A DNA stretch of 64,000 nucleotides from Actinosynnema sp. ALI-1.44 (GCF_001984155.1 NZ_MTQO01000053.1:1-64000); one strand, 5' to 3'; counted from the first letter of the stretch, positions 8,445 to 18,173 are shown. Translations and numbers: made by a program. The notes: generated by a model not told the origin, from the letters alone.

Positions 8445-9611
8445 TCACGCGCGGCGACGGCGGCGCTGGAAGATCAGCGCACCCACACCACCACCGACGA
8501 GCACGACACCGATGATCAGCGGCGTCAGGATCGACGCACCGGTGTTGGCGAGCTCGTTGTCGTCGTTCTTGGCCTGCGGCGCGGGGGTGTCGGTGGTCGG
8601 CGCGGTGGTCGGCGCGGTGCCGCCCCACTCCGCGGCACCCGGGGCCGACAGCCGGACCTTCTCGGACTTCGCCAGGATCAGCGACTGCGACTTCTTCTTC
8701 TCGTCCTTGGAGATGAACAGGCGGCCGAGCGAGAACTCGGTGTCACCGGACACGGTGAACTCGACCTTGCCGGTGGCCAGCGAGGCGGGCACCTTCAGGT
8801 AGAACTCGTACTTGTCCAGCTGCTGGATCTTCGCGGCGACGTCGGCCTTCGGCAGTTCCTTGCCGTCCTTGTCGCTGAAGATGACGCCCTCGGGCAGCTT
8901 GGCCGCGATGGTCACGCCGCTGGCCGACGTGGTGACGACGAACGGGCCGACGAGCGCGCCCGGCTTGCCGCTGAGCTTGTTCGGCTCGAGCTTGAGCACC
9001 GGCTTCGGCTCGGTCGGCAGGCCGTTGCCGACGTTCTTGACCAGGTAGTCGTAGACGGCGAAGACGTCCTTCTTGTCGGCCTTCGCGTGCTTCTTGGGGT
9101 CCTTCGGGTCCAGCACGTCCTTGAGCTTGCGGTTGTCGCTGAAGTGCCAGACCGCGGCCTGTGTTCCGGCGATGGCCTCGGCCTCGCTGAGCCCGTCGGT
9201 GAACTGACCGCCGACCTTCGTGGCGAGGTCGCCGACCTTGATCTGCGGGAAGCCGTTGTTCAGCACCCAGTTGATCTTGGCCGAGTTCTTGTGGAAGAAC
9301 GAGTCGCGCTTGGGGTGCTTGTTCCAGTCGGCCTCGACGTAGCCAGGGCCCTGCTCGTCGATGGCCTGCGCGATGTCGACGCAGTAGGTCTTGAGCCTGT
9401 CACCCTTGTCGCCATCGAGCTTGAGGCCGATGAGCTTGGTGACGACCTCCATGTCGTCCATCATCACCAAGGGGCCCTTGGTGTCCGCGCCCGTGTCGAT
9501 CCTGCCCGTGACCGAACCCGTCGCCGCAGCGGGTGTCACCGACGCCAGCAAGGCCGTGACGGTCACTCCTGCGAGAGCGGCGCCGATACGCAGCTTGTTC
9601 ACCCGACTCAC
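8445..9611 (-). CDS. Cys-Gln thioester-forming surface adhesin with sortase signal
   Basis: This 388-residue exported protein has a signal peptide at residues 1 to about 30 (ending TPAAATG) and a thioester domain. In that domain Cys77 (TYCVDI) and Gln151 (GTQAAVWHF) are the residues expected to form the internal thioester that lets such proteins bond covalently to host or surface amines. An Ig-like region follows, then a Thr/Pro-rich stalk and a C-terminal LANTG sorting motif, a membrane helix and an Arg-rich tail. Sortase would attach it to the wall. The GTG at 9611 has AGGGAG seven bases upstream. Transcription ends at the hairpin just downstream. The gene has no sortase neighbour here. Confidence 0.87.
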   Translation of the reverse strand: MSRVNKLRIGAALAGVTVTALLASVTPAAATGSVTGRIDTGADTKGPLVMMDDMEVVTKLIGLKLDGDKGDRLKTYCVDIAQAIDEQGPGYVEADWNKHPKRDSFFHKNSAKINWVLNNGFPQIKVGDLATKVGGQFTDGLSEAEAIAGTQAAVWHFSDNRKLKDVLDPKDPKKHAKADKKDVFAVYDYLVKNVGNGLPTEPKPVLKLEPNKLSGKPGALVGPFVVTTSASGVTIAAKLPEGVIFSDKDGKELPKADVAAKIQQLDKYEFYLKVPASLATGKVEFTVSGDTEFSLGRLFISKDEKKKSQSLILAKSEKVRLSAPGAAEWGGTAPTTAPTTDTPAPQAKNDDNELANTGASILTPLIIGVVLVGGGVGALIFQRRRRRA

Positions 9612-9795
9612 GTTTGGTGCTCCCTCATTTTCGGTTAGTGCCCCAGCTACCCCGTGGACGTTCTCGCGGTCTGCATGACACACGCTCACCCTGGGTCCCT
9701 CTAACGGGTGTCATGATCGACCACCTGGTGTACATCTACCGATCAGCGGCGTGACTCTATCCAGGGTGTAAAGGCGGTGTGATACCGGGTTGTGT
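9612..9795. other. Intergenic region upstream of the adhesin gene
   Basis: This 184-base gap holds the adhesin ribosome site (AGGGAGCACC) and presumably its promoter. The stretch TCTATCCAGGGTGTAAAGG and a repeated GGTGT word are visible. I see no hairpin or small gene that I can support. Confidence 0.4.
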
Positions 9796-11472
9796 TTACC
9801 GCGCCGCCCATTCGGTGACGACCTGGTCAAGGACAGTGAGCGGGAGCGGCCCGCTGCCGATGACGAGATCGTGGAACGTCCGGATGTCGAACCGGGAACC
9901 CAGCGCCTTTTCCGCGGCCGCCCGGACACGCTGGATCTCCAGCCTGCCGACCATGTACGACAGCGCCTGGCCGGGGTAGGCGATGTAGCGGTCCACCTCG
10001 TTGACGATCTCCAGCCGCGGCATGGGCACGTTCTCGACCATGTAGTCGATCGCCTGCTGCCGTGACCAGCCCTTGGCGTGCAGCCCGGTGTCCACGACGA
10101 GCCGCCCGGCGCGGGTGGCGTCCAGCGCCAGCATGCCCAGCCTGGCCACGTCGCCGGAGTACAACCCCATCTCCTCGGCCAGCCGTTCGCAGTACAGCCC
10201 CCAGCCCTCGACGTACGAGTTCACGTCCGCCAGACGGCGCAGCAGCGGCAGGCCGTCGAGCTCGCCCGCGATGGTCAGCTGGAAGTGGTGCCCCGGCACG
10301 GCTTCGTGGTACGCCGTGACCTCGGAGATGTGTTTGTAGCGTTCACCCGGCTGATATGTGTTGGTGAAATAGGTACCGGCTCGCTGGCCGTCCAACGACG
10401 GCGGCATGTAATAGGCCATGGGGGCGCCGGGCGCTTCCGCGGGCGGCACGGGCTCGACCTTGCAACTGTGCGACGGCAGCCGGCCGAACCATTTCGGCGC
10501 CTCCGCCTCGGCGCGTTCGATAGCCGTCCGAGCCGACGAGATCATTTCCTCTTCCGAGCTCCAGCGCAGCGCCGGATCCTCGCGCAGCCGCGAGAAGATC
10601 TCCTGGACGTCCTTCGTGCCGAACACCCTCGACCCGATCTCGGCGAACTCCTCGGCCAGCGCGCCGATCAGGTCGAGCCCGGTCCGGTGCAACTCGTCGG
10701 CCGAACGGCCGGTGGTGGTGTGCACCCGCGACAACCGGGCGTAGAGCTGGTCGCCGTCGGGCAGCCAGGTCAGCCCCGGCTTGTCGTCGGGACGGCCGTG
10801 CGGTGCGATCTCGTCGGCCAGCACCGCGCGGTACTCGGCGAACGCGGGCCGGACGACCTCGTCGAGGATCCGGTCGCGCTCGGCTGTGAACGACTCGACC
10901 ACCTCGGCAGGCGGCTGCGGCCTGCGCAGCGCGTCGTTCTCGGCGGAGCCGTCGAGGTAGCGGTCGAGGTGTGCGACGGCCGACCCCACCAGGTGTGCGA
11001 CCGGGACACGACCGGCGGCGACGCCTTCGCGGTGCCGGTTCGCGCACTCCGCCAGGTATCCCGGCAGGGCACGCAGCCTGGTCAGGTAGTCCGTGGCCTT
11101 CTGCTCGGTCGGCAGTGCCGTCATCGGCAACATCGTCAGCAGACCGGCGGCCGGGGCGACGAACAGGTCGGTGATCGTGTACTCGGCCATCTTCGAGTCG
11201 ATCCGGTCGACCGTGGCCTGCGCCTGCTGGGACACGACGGCCAGGGTGATCGCGTCGGACGGGTCCACCGACGCCCGGTCGACGGCGTCCGCGCGGGCGG
11301 CGATGTCGGCGGCCTGCCCGCGGGTGGTCTCGTCCGCCGCGGCGGACGGGTCGCCGATCAGCGCGTCGTAGCCAGGGATGCCGTGCAGCGATGCGCCGAT
11401 CGGCTCACGGTCGAAGCCCAGCCGGATCAGTTCGTCCGCCAGTGCGTCGGCCTGGCTCGAAGGGGTTGTCAT
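9796..11472 (-). CDS. DUF885 family putative metallohydrolase
   Basis: This 558-residue soluble protein belongs to the DUF885 family, which is distantly related to zinc peptidases. The likely metal site is TAYHEAVPGHHFQ (an HEAVPGHH core) around residue 395, and a conserved YVEGWGLYCERLA lies about 45 residues later, as in the family. No signal peptide is seen, so it is probably cytosolic. Substrate is unknown; members have been annotated as peptidases or dipeptidases. The ATG at 11472 was chosen over a longer ORF because family similarity begins at ADALADELIRLG. It is 20 bases downstream of the regulator gene and may be co-transcribed with it. Confidence 0.83.
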   Translation of the reverse strand: MTTPSSQADALADELIRLGFDREPIGASLHGIPGYDALIGDPSAAADETTRGQAADIAARADAVDRASVDPSDAITLAVVSQQAQATVDRIDSKMAEYTITDLFVAPAAGLLTMLPMTALPTEQKATDYLTRLRALPGYLAECANRHREGVAAGRVPVAHLVGSAVAHLDRYLDGSAENDALRRPQPPAEVVESFTAERDRILDEVVRPAFAEYRAVLADEIAPHGRPDDKPGLTWLPDGDQLYARLSRVHTTTGRSADELHRTGLDLIGALAEEFAEIGSRVFGTKDVQEIFSRLREDPALRWSSEEEMISSARTAIERAEAEAPKWFGRLPSHSCKVEPVPPAEAPGAPMAYYMPPSLDGQRAGTYFTNTYQPGERYKHISEVTAYHEAVPGHHFQLTIAGELDGLPLLRRLADVNSYVEGWGLYCERLAEEMGLYSGDVARLGMLALDATRAGRLVVDTGLHAKGWSRQQAIDYMVENVPMPRLEIVNEVDRYIAYPGQALSYMVGRLEIQRVRAAAEKALGSRFDIRTFHDLVIGSGPLPLTVLDQVVTEWAAR

Positions 11473-11492
11473 ACCGTCGAAACTAGTCGTTG

Positions 11493-12002
11493 CTAGTCGC
11501 CGAGTCCCCACTTGCGGTGCAGCTCCGCCCGTCGTTCCCGCCACTCCAGCATCACGTCCGGCAGGCGCTCGTGCAGGAAGGCGTAGAACTCCAGCGTCTC
11601 CTTCCAGCGCATCCCGGCGGGCGTGTTCTCGCCGAGCAGGTCCATGCCCTCGCGCATGGTCGACTCCCAGCGGTGGATCAGTTGCTCACGACGGGTGATC
11701 ACGTCGTACCAGAGGTCGTCCTTGACCACGTAGTAGTCGCGGCGCGAACCGGGCTCGCGCTCCCGTTCGACCATGTTGGCCTGGGTGAGGTAGCGCACGG
11801 CTCCGGAGATCGCCGCCGGGCTGACCTGGAGTGACTCGGCCATGTCCGTCGCTGTCATCCGTCCGGAGTCCTGACACAACAGGGCGACGAACACCCGGGC
11901 GGCCATGCGTTGCATGCCCGCGTCGGCCAGGTGTCCGGCATACCGCTCGATGAACCGAAGGATGGCGGCTTGATCCCGCTGCGTCTCCTGCACCTCGCTC
12001 AC
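11493..12002 (-). CDS. GbsR/MarR-type winged-helix regulator
   Basis: This 169-residue transcription factor has a winged helix at about residues 35-100 (MTATDMAESLQVSPAAISGA as recognition region, then EREREPGSRRDYYVV as wing) and a C-terminal helical dimer region, like GbsR-type MarR proteins. The GTG start has GAGAGGAT in good position. It is transcribed divergently from an ABC exporter with only 91 bases between. It very likely represses that exporter and itself through the palindromic site at 12057-12076. The inducing ligand is unknown. Confidence 0.85.
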   Translation of the reverse strand: MSEVQETQRDQAAILRFIERYAGHLADAGMQRMAARVFVALLCQDSGRMTATDMAESLQVSPAAISGAVRYLTQANMVEREREPGSRRDYYVVKDDLWYDVITRREQLIHRWESTMREGMDLLGENTPAGMRWKETLEFYAFLHERLPDVMLEWRERRAELHRKWGLGD

Positions 12003-12056
12003 CGCGTCATCCTCTCCCGGAGTTGGTTGCTACAGGTAACTTTATACGCTTTCTTA

Positions 12057-12076
12057 ACTTCATGATTTTGTGAAGT
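12057..12076. promoter_or_regulatory. Candidate operator between regulator and ABC exporter
   Basis: An inverted repeat ACTTCA-N8-TGAAGT sits in an AT-rich patch between the divergent genes, flanked by CTTA and AAG half-matches. TATACG, a possible -10 element, lies nearby. The position suits a shared operator for the GbsR/MarR protein. Confidence 0.55.
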
Positions 12077-12093
12077 AAGTGTAACTTCGGGCC

Positions 12094-12984
12094 ATGACAC
12101 ACGCGATATCCGTGTCCGGCCTGGTGAAGACGTTCGGCCGGACGCGCGCGCTCGACGGTCTCGACCTGACCGTGAGCGAGGGGGAGGTGCACGGCTTCCT
12201 TGGCCCGAACGGCGCGGGCAAGTCGACCACCATCCGTGTTCTGCTGGGTCTGTTGCGTGCCGATTCCGGCACCACCCAGCTGCTCGGCGGCGATCCCTGG
12301 GGGCAGGCCGCCGAACTGCACCGCCGCCTGGCCTACGTGCCCGGCGACGTCACACTCTGGCCGAACCTGTCCGGCGGCGAGGTCATCGACCTGCTGGGCA
12401 GGCTGCGGGGCGGCCTTGACCCGAAGCGCAAAGCCGTGCTGCTCGAGCGCTTCGAACTCGATCCGACCAAGAAGGGGCGCACGTACTCGAAGGGCAACCG
12501 GCAGAAGGTCGCGCTCGTCGCGGCCCTGTCGTCGGACGTGGAACTGCTCGTGCTGGACGAGCCGACGTCGGGCTTCGACCCGTTGATGGAGGCGATGTTC
12601 CGCGAATCCATCGAGGAGGAGAAGGAACGCAACCGGACCGTGCTGCTGTCCAGCCACATCCTCTCCGAGGTCGAGGCGCTGTGCGACCGGGTGAGCATCA
12701 TCCGCAACGGCCGCACGGTCGAGACGGGAACGCTCGCCCAGTTGCGGCACCTGACCAGGACCTCGATCCAGGCCGAGTTGGCGACCACCCCGACCGGCCT
12801 CGCCGAACTGCCCGGCGTGCACGACCTGCGGGCCCGCGACGGCCACGTCCAGTTCGAAGTGGACACGGCGGAGATCGACGGTGCGCTCAGGCACCTGACG
12901 TCGTTCGGCGTCCGGTCGCTGACCAGCCAGCCACCGACGCTGGAGGAGCTGTTCCTGCGGCACTACGAGGACGACCTCAAATGA
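12094..12984 (+). CDS. ABC transporter ATP-binding protein
   Basis: This 296-residue ATPase is of the CcmA/antibiotic-export type. The Walker A motif is GPNGAGKST. The signature is degenerate (YSKGNRQKV in place of LSGGQ), Walker B is [13 protein letters not shown] and the switch region is LLSSHIL. The YSKGNRQK form is usual for actinobacterial drug-exporter ATPases. Its stop overlaps the permease start (ATGA), so the two are one translational unit. Regulation is probably by the divergent winged-helix protein. The start has little Shine-Dalgarno sequence. Confidence 0.92.
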   Translation: MTHAISVSGLVKTFGRTRALDGLDLTVSEGEVHGFLGPNGAGKSTTIRVLLGLLRADSGTTQLLGGDPWGQAAELHRRLAYVPGDVTLWPNLSGGEVIDLLGRLRGGLDPKRKAVLLERFELDPTKKGRTYSKGNRQKVALVAALSSDVELLVLDEPTSGFDPLMEAMFRESIEEEKERNRTVLLSSHILSEVEALCDRVSIIRNGRTVETGTLAQLRHLTRTSIQAELATTPTGLAELPGVHDLRARDGHVQFEVDTAEIDGALRHLTSFGVRSLTSQPPTLEELFLRHYEDDLK

Positions 12985-14567
12985 GCACCCTGGTAGGGAC
13001 CGGATCGCTGATCCGGTTGGCGCTGCGCCTCGACCGCGTCCGGTTGCCGATCTGGATGCTGGTCACCGTCGGTCTGGTGCTCGCGACCGCGACCTCGGTC
13101 GCGGATCTGTACCCCGACGACGCCTCACGCAAACAGATCGCGGCCACCATCGGCAGCAACCCGGCGATGAGCGCGATCTACGGCACGGTCTACGACACGT
13201 CGCTCGGTGCGGTGGTCATGTGGCGGCTGGCGATCGTCGGTGCGCTGATGGTCACGCTGATGAGCATCATGACCGTCAACCGGCACACCCGTCAGGACGA
13301 GGAAGCCGGTCGGCTGGAGCTGATCGGCGCGACCGTGGTCGGCAGGCACGCGCCGACGACCGCCGCACTGCTCGTCGCGGGCGGCGCGAACATCGTTGTG
13401 GCACTGGTGATCTCGGCGGGACTGGCCGGGCAGGGTCTGCCGGTCGGCGGGTCGTTCCTCGCCGGGTTCGCCTTCGGCGCACTGGGAATCGCGTTCGCGG
13501 CGGTCGCGGCCGCCGCCGCGCAGCTGGCCGAGAACGCCAGGACGGTCACCGGAATCGCGGCGCTGGTGCTCGCGGTCGCGTTCGTACTGCGGCTGGTCGG
13601 CGACGCGAGTTCGGTGGCGTGGCTGAGCTGGATCTCCCCGATCGGCTGGCTGCAGCAGACCCACGCGTACGCCGAGAACCGTTGGTGGACCTTGGTTCTA
13701 CTGCTCGCGGTAGCGGTCGTGTTCACCGGCGTGGCGTTCGCGCTGGGCAGCGGGCGCGACCACGGTGCCGGTCTGATCCGGTCGCGGCCAGGACCGCCGG
13801 CGGCGAGTGCGTCGCTGAGTGGCCCGTTCGGGCTGGCGTGGCGGCTGCACCGGGGGTCGATGATCGGCTGGCTGGCCGGTTTCCTGGTGCTGGGCCTGAT
13901 GTTCGGTGCGATCGCCAACAGTGCGACGGACCTGGTGAAGGACAACCCGCAGATGGCCGAGATCGTCGAGCAGATGGGCGGCCAGTCCGTGCTGATCGAC
14001 GCGTTCATGACGGCGATCCTCGGCATCATCGCGTTGGTCGTGTCGATCTACGCGGTGCAGGCGACGCTGCGGCTGCGGTCGGAGGAAACCGCTGTCCGCG
14101 CCGAACCGGTGCTGGCGACGGGCGTCAGCCGGTGGCGTTGGGCGGTGAGCCACTTGGTGTTCGCGGCGATCGGCGCGGCGGTGATGCTCGTCGCCGCCGG
14201 TGCCGCGATGGGCCTGGCGTACGGGATCTCGGTGAACGACATCGGTGGCCAGTTCGGCAACGTCATGCAAGCGGCGCTCGTGCAGTTGCCCGCGACCCTG
14301 GTCGTCGCCGGGATCGCGATGGCGCTCTTCGGTCTGGCGCCGCGGTACGTGATCGGCAGCTGGGCGGCGTTGACGGTGTTCTGGTTGCTCGGCCAGCTCG
14401 GGCCGATGCTGCGGGTGCCGCAGTGGCTGATGGACGTCTCGCCGTTCACGCACGTGCCGAAGCTGCTCAGCGATGTCAGCGCGGCACCGCTGGTCTGGCT
14501 GTCTGTCGTGGCGGTCGCGCTGATGGCGGCCGGTCTCGCCGGGTTCCGGCGCAGGGACATCGGCTAG
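12981..14567 (+). CDS. ABC exporter permease
   Basis: This 528-residue integral membrane protein has about twelve hydrophobic segments in two similar halves, typical of the fused two-domain permeases annotated as exporters of polyketide antibiotics. The conserved arginine-rich loops [19 protein letters not shown] (residues about 95-115) and [17 protein letters not shown] (about 360-380) mark the two halves. With the preceding ATPase it would form a drug or lipid exporter. Substrate is unknown, and an efflux role fits the MarR-type control. Confidence 0.88.
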   Translation: MSTLVGTGSLIRLALRLDRVRLPIWMLVTVGLVLATATSVADLYPDDASRKQIAATIGSNPAMSAIYGTVYDTSLGAVVMWRLAIVGALMVTLMSIMTVNRHTRQDEEAGRLELIGATVVGRHAPTTAALLVAGGANIVVALVISAGLAGQGLPVGGSFLAGFAFGALGIAFAAVAAAAAQLAENARTVTGIAALVLAVAFVLRLVGDASSVAWLSWISPIGWLQQTHAYAENRWWTLVLLLAVAVVFTGVAFALGSGRDHGAGLIRSRPGPPAASASLSGPFGLAWRLHRGSMIGWLAGFLVLGLMFGAIANSATDLVKDNPQMAEIVEQMGGQSVLIDAFMTAILGIIALVVSIYAVQATLRLRSEETAVRAEPVLATGVSRWRWAVSHLVFAAIGAAVMLVAAGAAMGLAYGISVNDIGGQFGNVMQAALVQLPATLVVAGIAMALFGLAPRYVIGSWAALTVFWLLGQLGPMLRVPQWLMDVSPFTHVPKLLSDVSAAPLVWLSVVAVALMAAGLAGFRRRDIG

Positions 14568-14656
14568 CAGGGGCGGTTTGTGTGGGGACGGACGCACGGA
14601 CCCGCCCCCACCAGCACCCCACACATGTTGCTCCACACACCCGCCGTGCCGGGCAG

Positions 14657-14730
14657 TGTCCTCACGAGGACTCGAACCTCGGACCTCGGCGTTCGTAGCG
14701 CCGCGCTCTGTCCACCTGAGCTACGAGGAC
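14657..14730 (-). tRNA. tRNA-Arg(ACG), second isoacceptor gene, attenuator-linked
   Basis: The 74-base cloverleaf has acceptor GTCCTCG/TGAGGAC, discriminator A, a D-arm with GCTC/GAGC, anticodon arm CGGCG-CTACGAA-CGCCG (anticodon ACG) and T-loop TTCGAGT. CCA is not encoded. The anticodon loop resembles E. coli tRNA-Arg(ACG). The window also has a sequence-distinct tRNA-Arg(ACG) at 27687-27759 that looks like the usual actinobacterial one, so this copy appears to be extra. Its 5' end lies two bases after the U-tract of a strong terminator. No promoter fits in between, so its transcript must read through that terminator. Confidence 0.93.
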
Positions 14731-14732
14731 GG

Positions 14733-14807
14733 AAAAGAAAAGAGCCGCCTCATCGGAAGTCCGATTGGGCGGCTCTCGCGCTGTGCTTTCACTCAGCGCT
14801 GAGAGCC
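14733..14807 (-). promoter_or_regulatory. Candidate transcription attenuator of tRNA-Arg(ACG)
   Basis: Two mutually exclusive structures are visible. The terminator is a 9-bp stem (14776-14768 with 14749-14741, core GAGCCGCC/GGCGGCTC) carrying a small inner ATCGG/CCGAT hairpin, followed by TTTTCTTTT. The antiterminator pairs 14807-14794 (GGCTCTC, one bulged A, GCGCTG) with 14783-14771 (CAGCGC GAGAGCC), 13 bp in all. Both use the segment GAGAGCC at 14777-14771. The antiterminator left arm is formed by codons 21-24 and the stop of the 24-codon leader, so a ribosome finishing the leader would block it. Confidence 0.7.
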
Positions 14808-14867
14808 GTCCTGACCTGCGCGGAAGCACATGTCGCGGTCGTCTTCACTGTGACGCCATGCGTTCAT
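14793..14867 (-). CDS. 24-residue leader peptide upstream of tRNA-Arg
   Basis: This is a very short reading frame with an excellent ribosome site (AAAGGAGG, eight bases before ATG). The peptide starts MNAWRHSEDDRDM and ends in QR. Its four Arg codons (CGT at position 5, CGC at 11, 16 and 24) are all of the class read by tRNA-Arg(ACG), the gene that follows. Its last four codons lie inside the antiterminator stem. It has no similarity that I recognise and is best read as a regulatory leader rather than a functional protein. It follows the GNAT gene on the same strand but has a promoter-like sequence of its own. Confidence 0.68.
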   Translation of the reverse strand: MNAWRHSEDDRDMCFRAGQDGSQR

Positions 14868-14901
14868 TTTCGCTTCCTCCTTTCTCGGTTTGACGAGAAT
14901 T

Positions 14902-14931
14902 ACTATGACGCATTCCCGCGCAGTGGTCCAA
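14902..14931 (-). promoter_or_regulatory. Candidate promoter of the leader/tRNA-Arg unit
   Basis: On the minus strand TTGGAC and CATAGT are spaced by 18 bases. This would give a start site about 28 bases before the leader ATG and leave room for its Shine-Dalgarno sequence. The match is moderate. Confidence 0.4.
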
Positions 14932-14934
14932 CGA

Positions 14935-15507
14935 TTATTCGGCCGGGCGGACAGGCGCGGGCCGATTGGCGCCCGGCCACGGCTCGAAGCGTTCACCGTC
15001 CGCCTGCGACTTCTCCACGTGTTCCTCGACCCGGTACACGGTCATGCCACGGGCCTTGTAGTTGTTCAGCGCCTGCGCGCTGTCCAACGTGTTGGTGTGC
15101 AGCCACACCCTGGTCGTGCCCGGGACGGCCCACGCCGCCTCCAGGACGCGGGTGAGCAGGTATCCGCCGAGTCCCCGGCCGATGAACGACGGCACCAGGC
15201 CGAAGTTCTCGATCTCCACGTCGCCGCCGTCGCGCCGGGTGAGTTCGGCGTACCCGGCAGGCGTGCCACGGACCCACAGGACCCAGGTCTCGTGTCCCGG
15301 CGTGGTCAGCCAGTCCATCCACTGCTGGTAGTCCCAGTTCACGTTGTGCGCCCAGTACCAGTCGCTGCCGACGGCGGTGTAGAGGTACCTGTTGAACTCC
15401 GGTGACGGCTCCTCCGCCCGTACGAACCGCACATCGATGTCGGGCTTTGCCGAAGGTTTGACCTGGTCGGGACTGGTTTGCTGGAGGTAGTACCTGGTCG
15501 CGAGCAT
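14935..15507 (-). CDS. GNAT family N-acetyltransferase
   Basis: This 190-residue protein has the GNAT fold. The acetyl-CoA pyrophosphate loop is IGRGLGGYLL (about residue 108), and it is preceded by the beta-4 strand VEIENFGLVPSF. The N-terminal half is aromatic-rich (SDWYWAHNVNWDYQQWMDW). Similar stand-alone proteins are common in Actinobacteria with no defined substrate. It lies directly upstream of the leader/tRNA-Arg unit on the same strand. No antitoxin gene is adjacent, so there is no basis for calling it a tRNA-acetylating toxin. The ATG at 15507 has no clear Shine-Dalgarno sequence. Confidence 0.82.
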   Translation of the reverse strand: MLATRYYLQQTSPDQVKPSAKPDIDVRFVRAEEPSPEFNRYLYTAVGSDWYWAHNVNWDYQQWMDWLTTPGHETWVLWVRGTPAGYAELTRRDGGDVEIENFGLVPSFIGRGLGGYLLTRVLEAAWAVPGTTRVWLHTNTLDSAQALNNYKARGMTVYRVEEHVEKSQADGERFEPWPGANRPAPVRPAE

Positions 15508-15601
15508 GTGATCAGTCCACCACGGATCGCCTCAGGCGAGCACGCGGTTCGCGCAACGGGTTCAGAGAAGCCGGTGCTCGCGATCGAGTCGTCCACCACA
15601 G

Positions 15602-15640
15602 CACACCGCCCACTGTCCGCTGTGGACAGTGGGCGGTGTG
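15602..15640. terminator. Long perfect hairpin after the M28 peptidase gene
   Basis: A 17-bp perfect stem (starting CACACCGCCCACTGTCC, loop GCTGT) lies eight bases after the peptidase stop. No U-tract follows on either strand. It is a likely terminator or mRNA 3'-end stabiliser. Confidence 0.7.
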
Positions 15641-15648
15641 GCGGTGGA

Positions 15649-16925
<1,277 letters not shown>

Positions 16926-16943
<18 letters not shown>

Positions 16944-16970
16944 GGAGTGCATGCGATTGCGATTCGTCAT
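16926..16970 (-). CDS. 14-residue leader peptide upstream of tRNA-Asn
   Basis: The short frame encodes MTNRNRMHSGGSPP. Both Asn codons (positions 3 and 5) are AAT, a codon that is rare in this high-GC DNA. They lie just before the antiterminator arm, where ribosome stalling would leave that arm free. Asn and Met are the residues matching the two downstream tRNAs. No Shine-Dalgarno sequence is visible before the ATG, and no upstream in-frame start exists (TGA at 16994-16992), so translation is the weak point of this call. Confidence 0.5.
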
Positions 16971-17009
16971 GGCTCGAGCGTCGCACGCCGGTCAACAGGG
17001 TTTTCCACC

Positions 17010-17120
17010 TGTGGACAACCCTGTGGATGACTGGCCCCGCCTGTGGACAACCTCCCTCCTGTCCGCAGGCCGGGGCCGCGCGCGGTGTGGATGGGCCCGC
17101 CGCCCGTCCCCTGTGGACAA
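17010..17120. promoter_or_regulatory. Cluster of DnaA-box-like sites
   Basis: Three perfect copies of TGTGGACAA (reverse of the TTGTCCACA box used by high-GC Actinobacteria) lie at 17010-17018, 17042-17050 and 17112-17120, with a near-copy TGTGGATGA at 17022-17030. No replication gene is nearby, so this is not evidently oriC. Confidence 0.45.
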
Positions 17121-17299
17121 ACGGGGCACGGCGGGTAACGAACAGGTGTCACCCGGATGGCGCAAACCCGGCTGCGACCTCGGGATATACCAGCGACGAG
17201 CTCCCCTGTGGGGCGATCCTGTTCAGCCGTGGTTCACGGCGCACACCGGACGCCTTACGATGCGTACCCACGTGGGGGCCGGGAAAGGAGCAGGCGAGG

Positions 17300-18157
17300 G
17301 TGCCGAAGAGAGTCAATGACCTGTTCAACCTGGAGAACGTCAAGCGCGCCATGCGCGAGAAGGCGATCAGCGTGGTCGACCAGGTGGTCGCCCGCTATCA
17401 CAGGGAACAGGCCGAGCACATCGCTCGCCTCGAGCAGCAGGTGACCGATCTGCGCGCGGAGGTCGTGCACCAGGGCGACCGGACCCGTGACCGGGTGCTG
17501 GAGTTCGAGATCCGGCACCGCCGCGACATCCCGTTCGCGGCCGATCACGCCGCCGCGAAGGAAAGCGCCCGCTTCGTGCACGAGCACATGCCGGCCAAGC
17601 AGGCCTTCCCGCACGCCCACGACACGCTCGAACACGCGCTGTCGCTGGCCCCGCGCGGTGGGTTGTCGCTGGAGTTCGGCGTCTGGCAGGGCACCACGCT
17701 GAAGATCATCGCCACCGACCGCGTCGGCGACGGCGAGGACGTCTATGGCTTCGACTCGTTCGAAGGCCTGCCCGAGGACTGGCGCAGCGGCTTCCCGGCG
17801 GGCCACTTCACCGTCGACGGCCTGCCCGACGTGCCCGGCGCCGAGCTGGTCGTCGGCTGGTTCGACGACACGCTGCCCGGCTTCCTCGACGAGCACCCCG
17901 GTGTCGTGGACTTCCTGCACGTCGACGGGGACCTCTACAGCTCGGCGAAGACCGTGCTCGACCTGGTCGGACCGCGGCTGCGCGAGGGCAGCGTGATCCT
18001 GTTCGACGAGTTCTTCAACTTCCCCGGCTGGCAGAACCACGAGTACAAGGCGTGGATGGAGTACGTGGAGCGGACCGGGATCGAATTCACGTACGAGGGC
18101 TACACCTGGAACAACGAGCAGGTCATCGTGAAGGTGACCAAGCCGGGCCGACACTGA
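17300..18157 (+). CDS. Class I SAM-dependent methyltransferase (TylF/Methyltransf_24 type)
   Basis: This 285-residue protein has an N-terminal coiled-coil-like helix (about residues 1-70, rich in Arg/Glu) followed by a Rossmann methyltransferase domain. Motif I is LSLEFGVWQGTTLK near residue 120, then YGFDSFEGLP, FLHVDGDLYSS (metal/SAM region), and ILFDEFFNFPGW. The pattern is that of macrocin O-methyltransferase-like enzymes acting on sugars. Its place just upstream of a GlfT2-type transferase suggests a role in wall polysaccharide or lipid decoration, which is inference. The GTG start is preceded by GAAAGGAG. Confidence 0.82.
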   Translation: MPKRVNDLFNLENVKRAMREKAISVVDQVVARYHREQAEHIARLEQQVTDLRAEVVHQGDRTRDRVLEFEIRHRRDIPFAADHAAAKESARFVHEHMPAKQAFPHAHDTLEHALSLAPRGGLSLEFGVWQGTTLKIIATDRVGDGEDVYGFDSFEGLPEDWRSGFPAGHFTVDGLPDVPGAELVVGWFDDTLPGFLDEHPGVVDFLHVDGDLYSSAKTVLDLVGPRLREGSVILFDEFFNFPGWQNHEYKAWMEYVERTGIEFTYEGYTWNNEQVIVKVTKPGRH

Positions 18158-18173
18158 GTCAACCATTCGCACC

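Noticed and set aside
14657-15507. GNAT plus tRNA genes as a tRNA-acetylating toxin module.
   Set aside because: The GNAT lacks the small size and paired ribbon-helix-helix antitoxin of TacT/AtaT systems.
17010-17120. Chromosomal origin of replication at the DnaA-box cluster.
   Set aside because: Only three or four boxes, no AT-rich unwinding region, and no dnaA, dnaN or parAB genes nearby.
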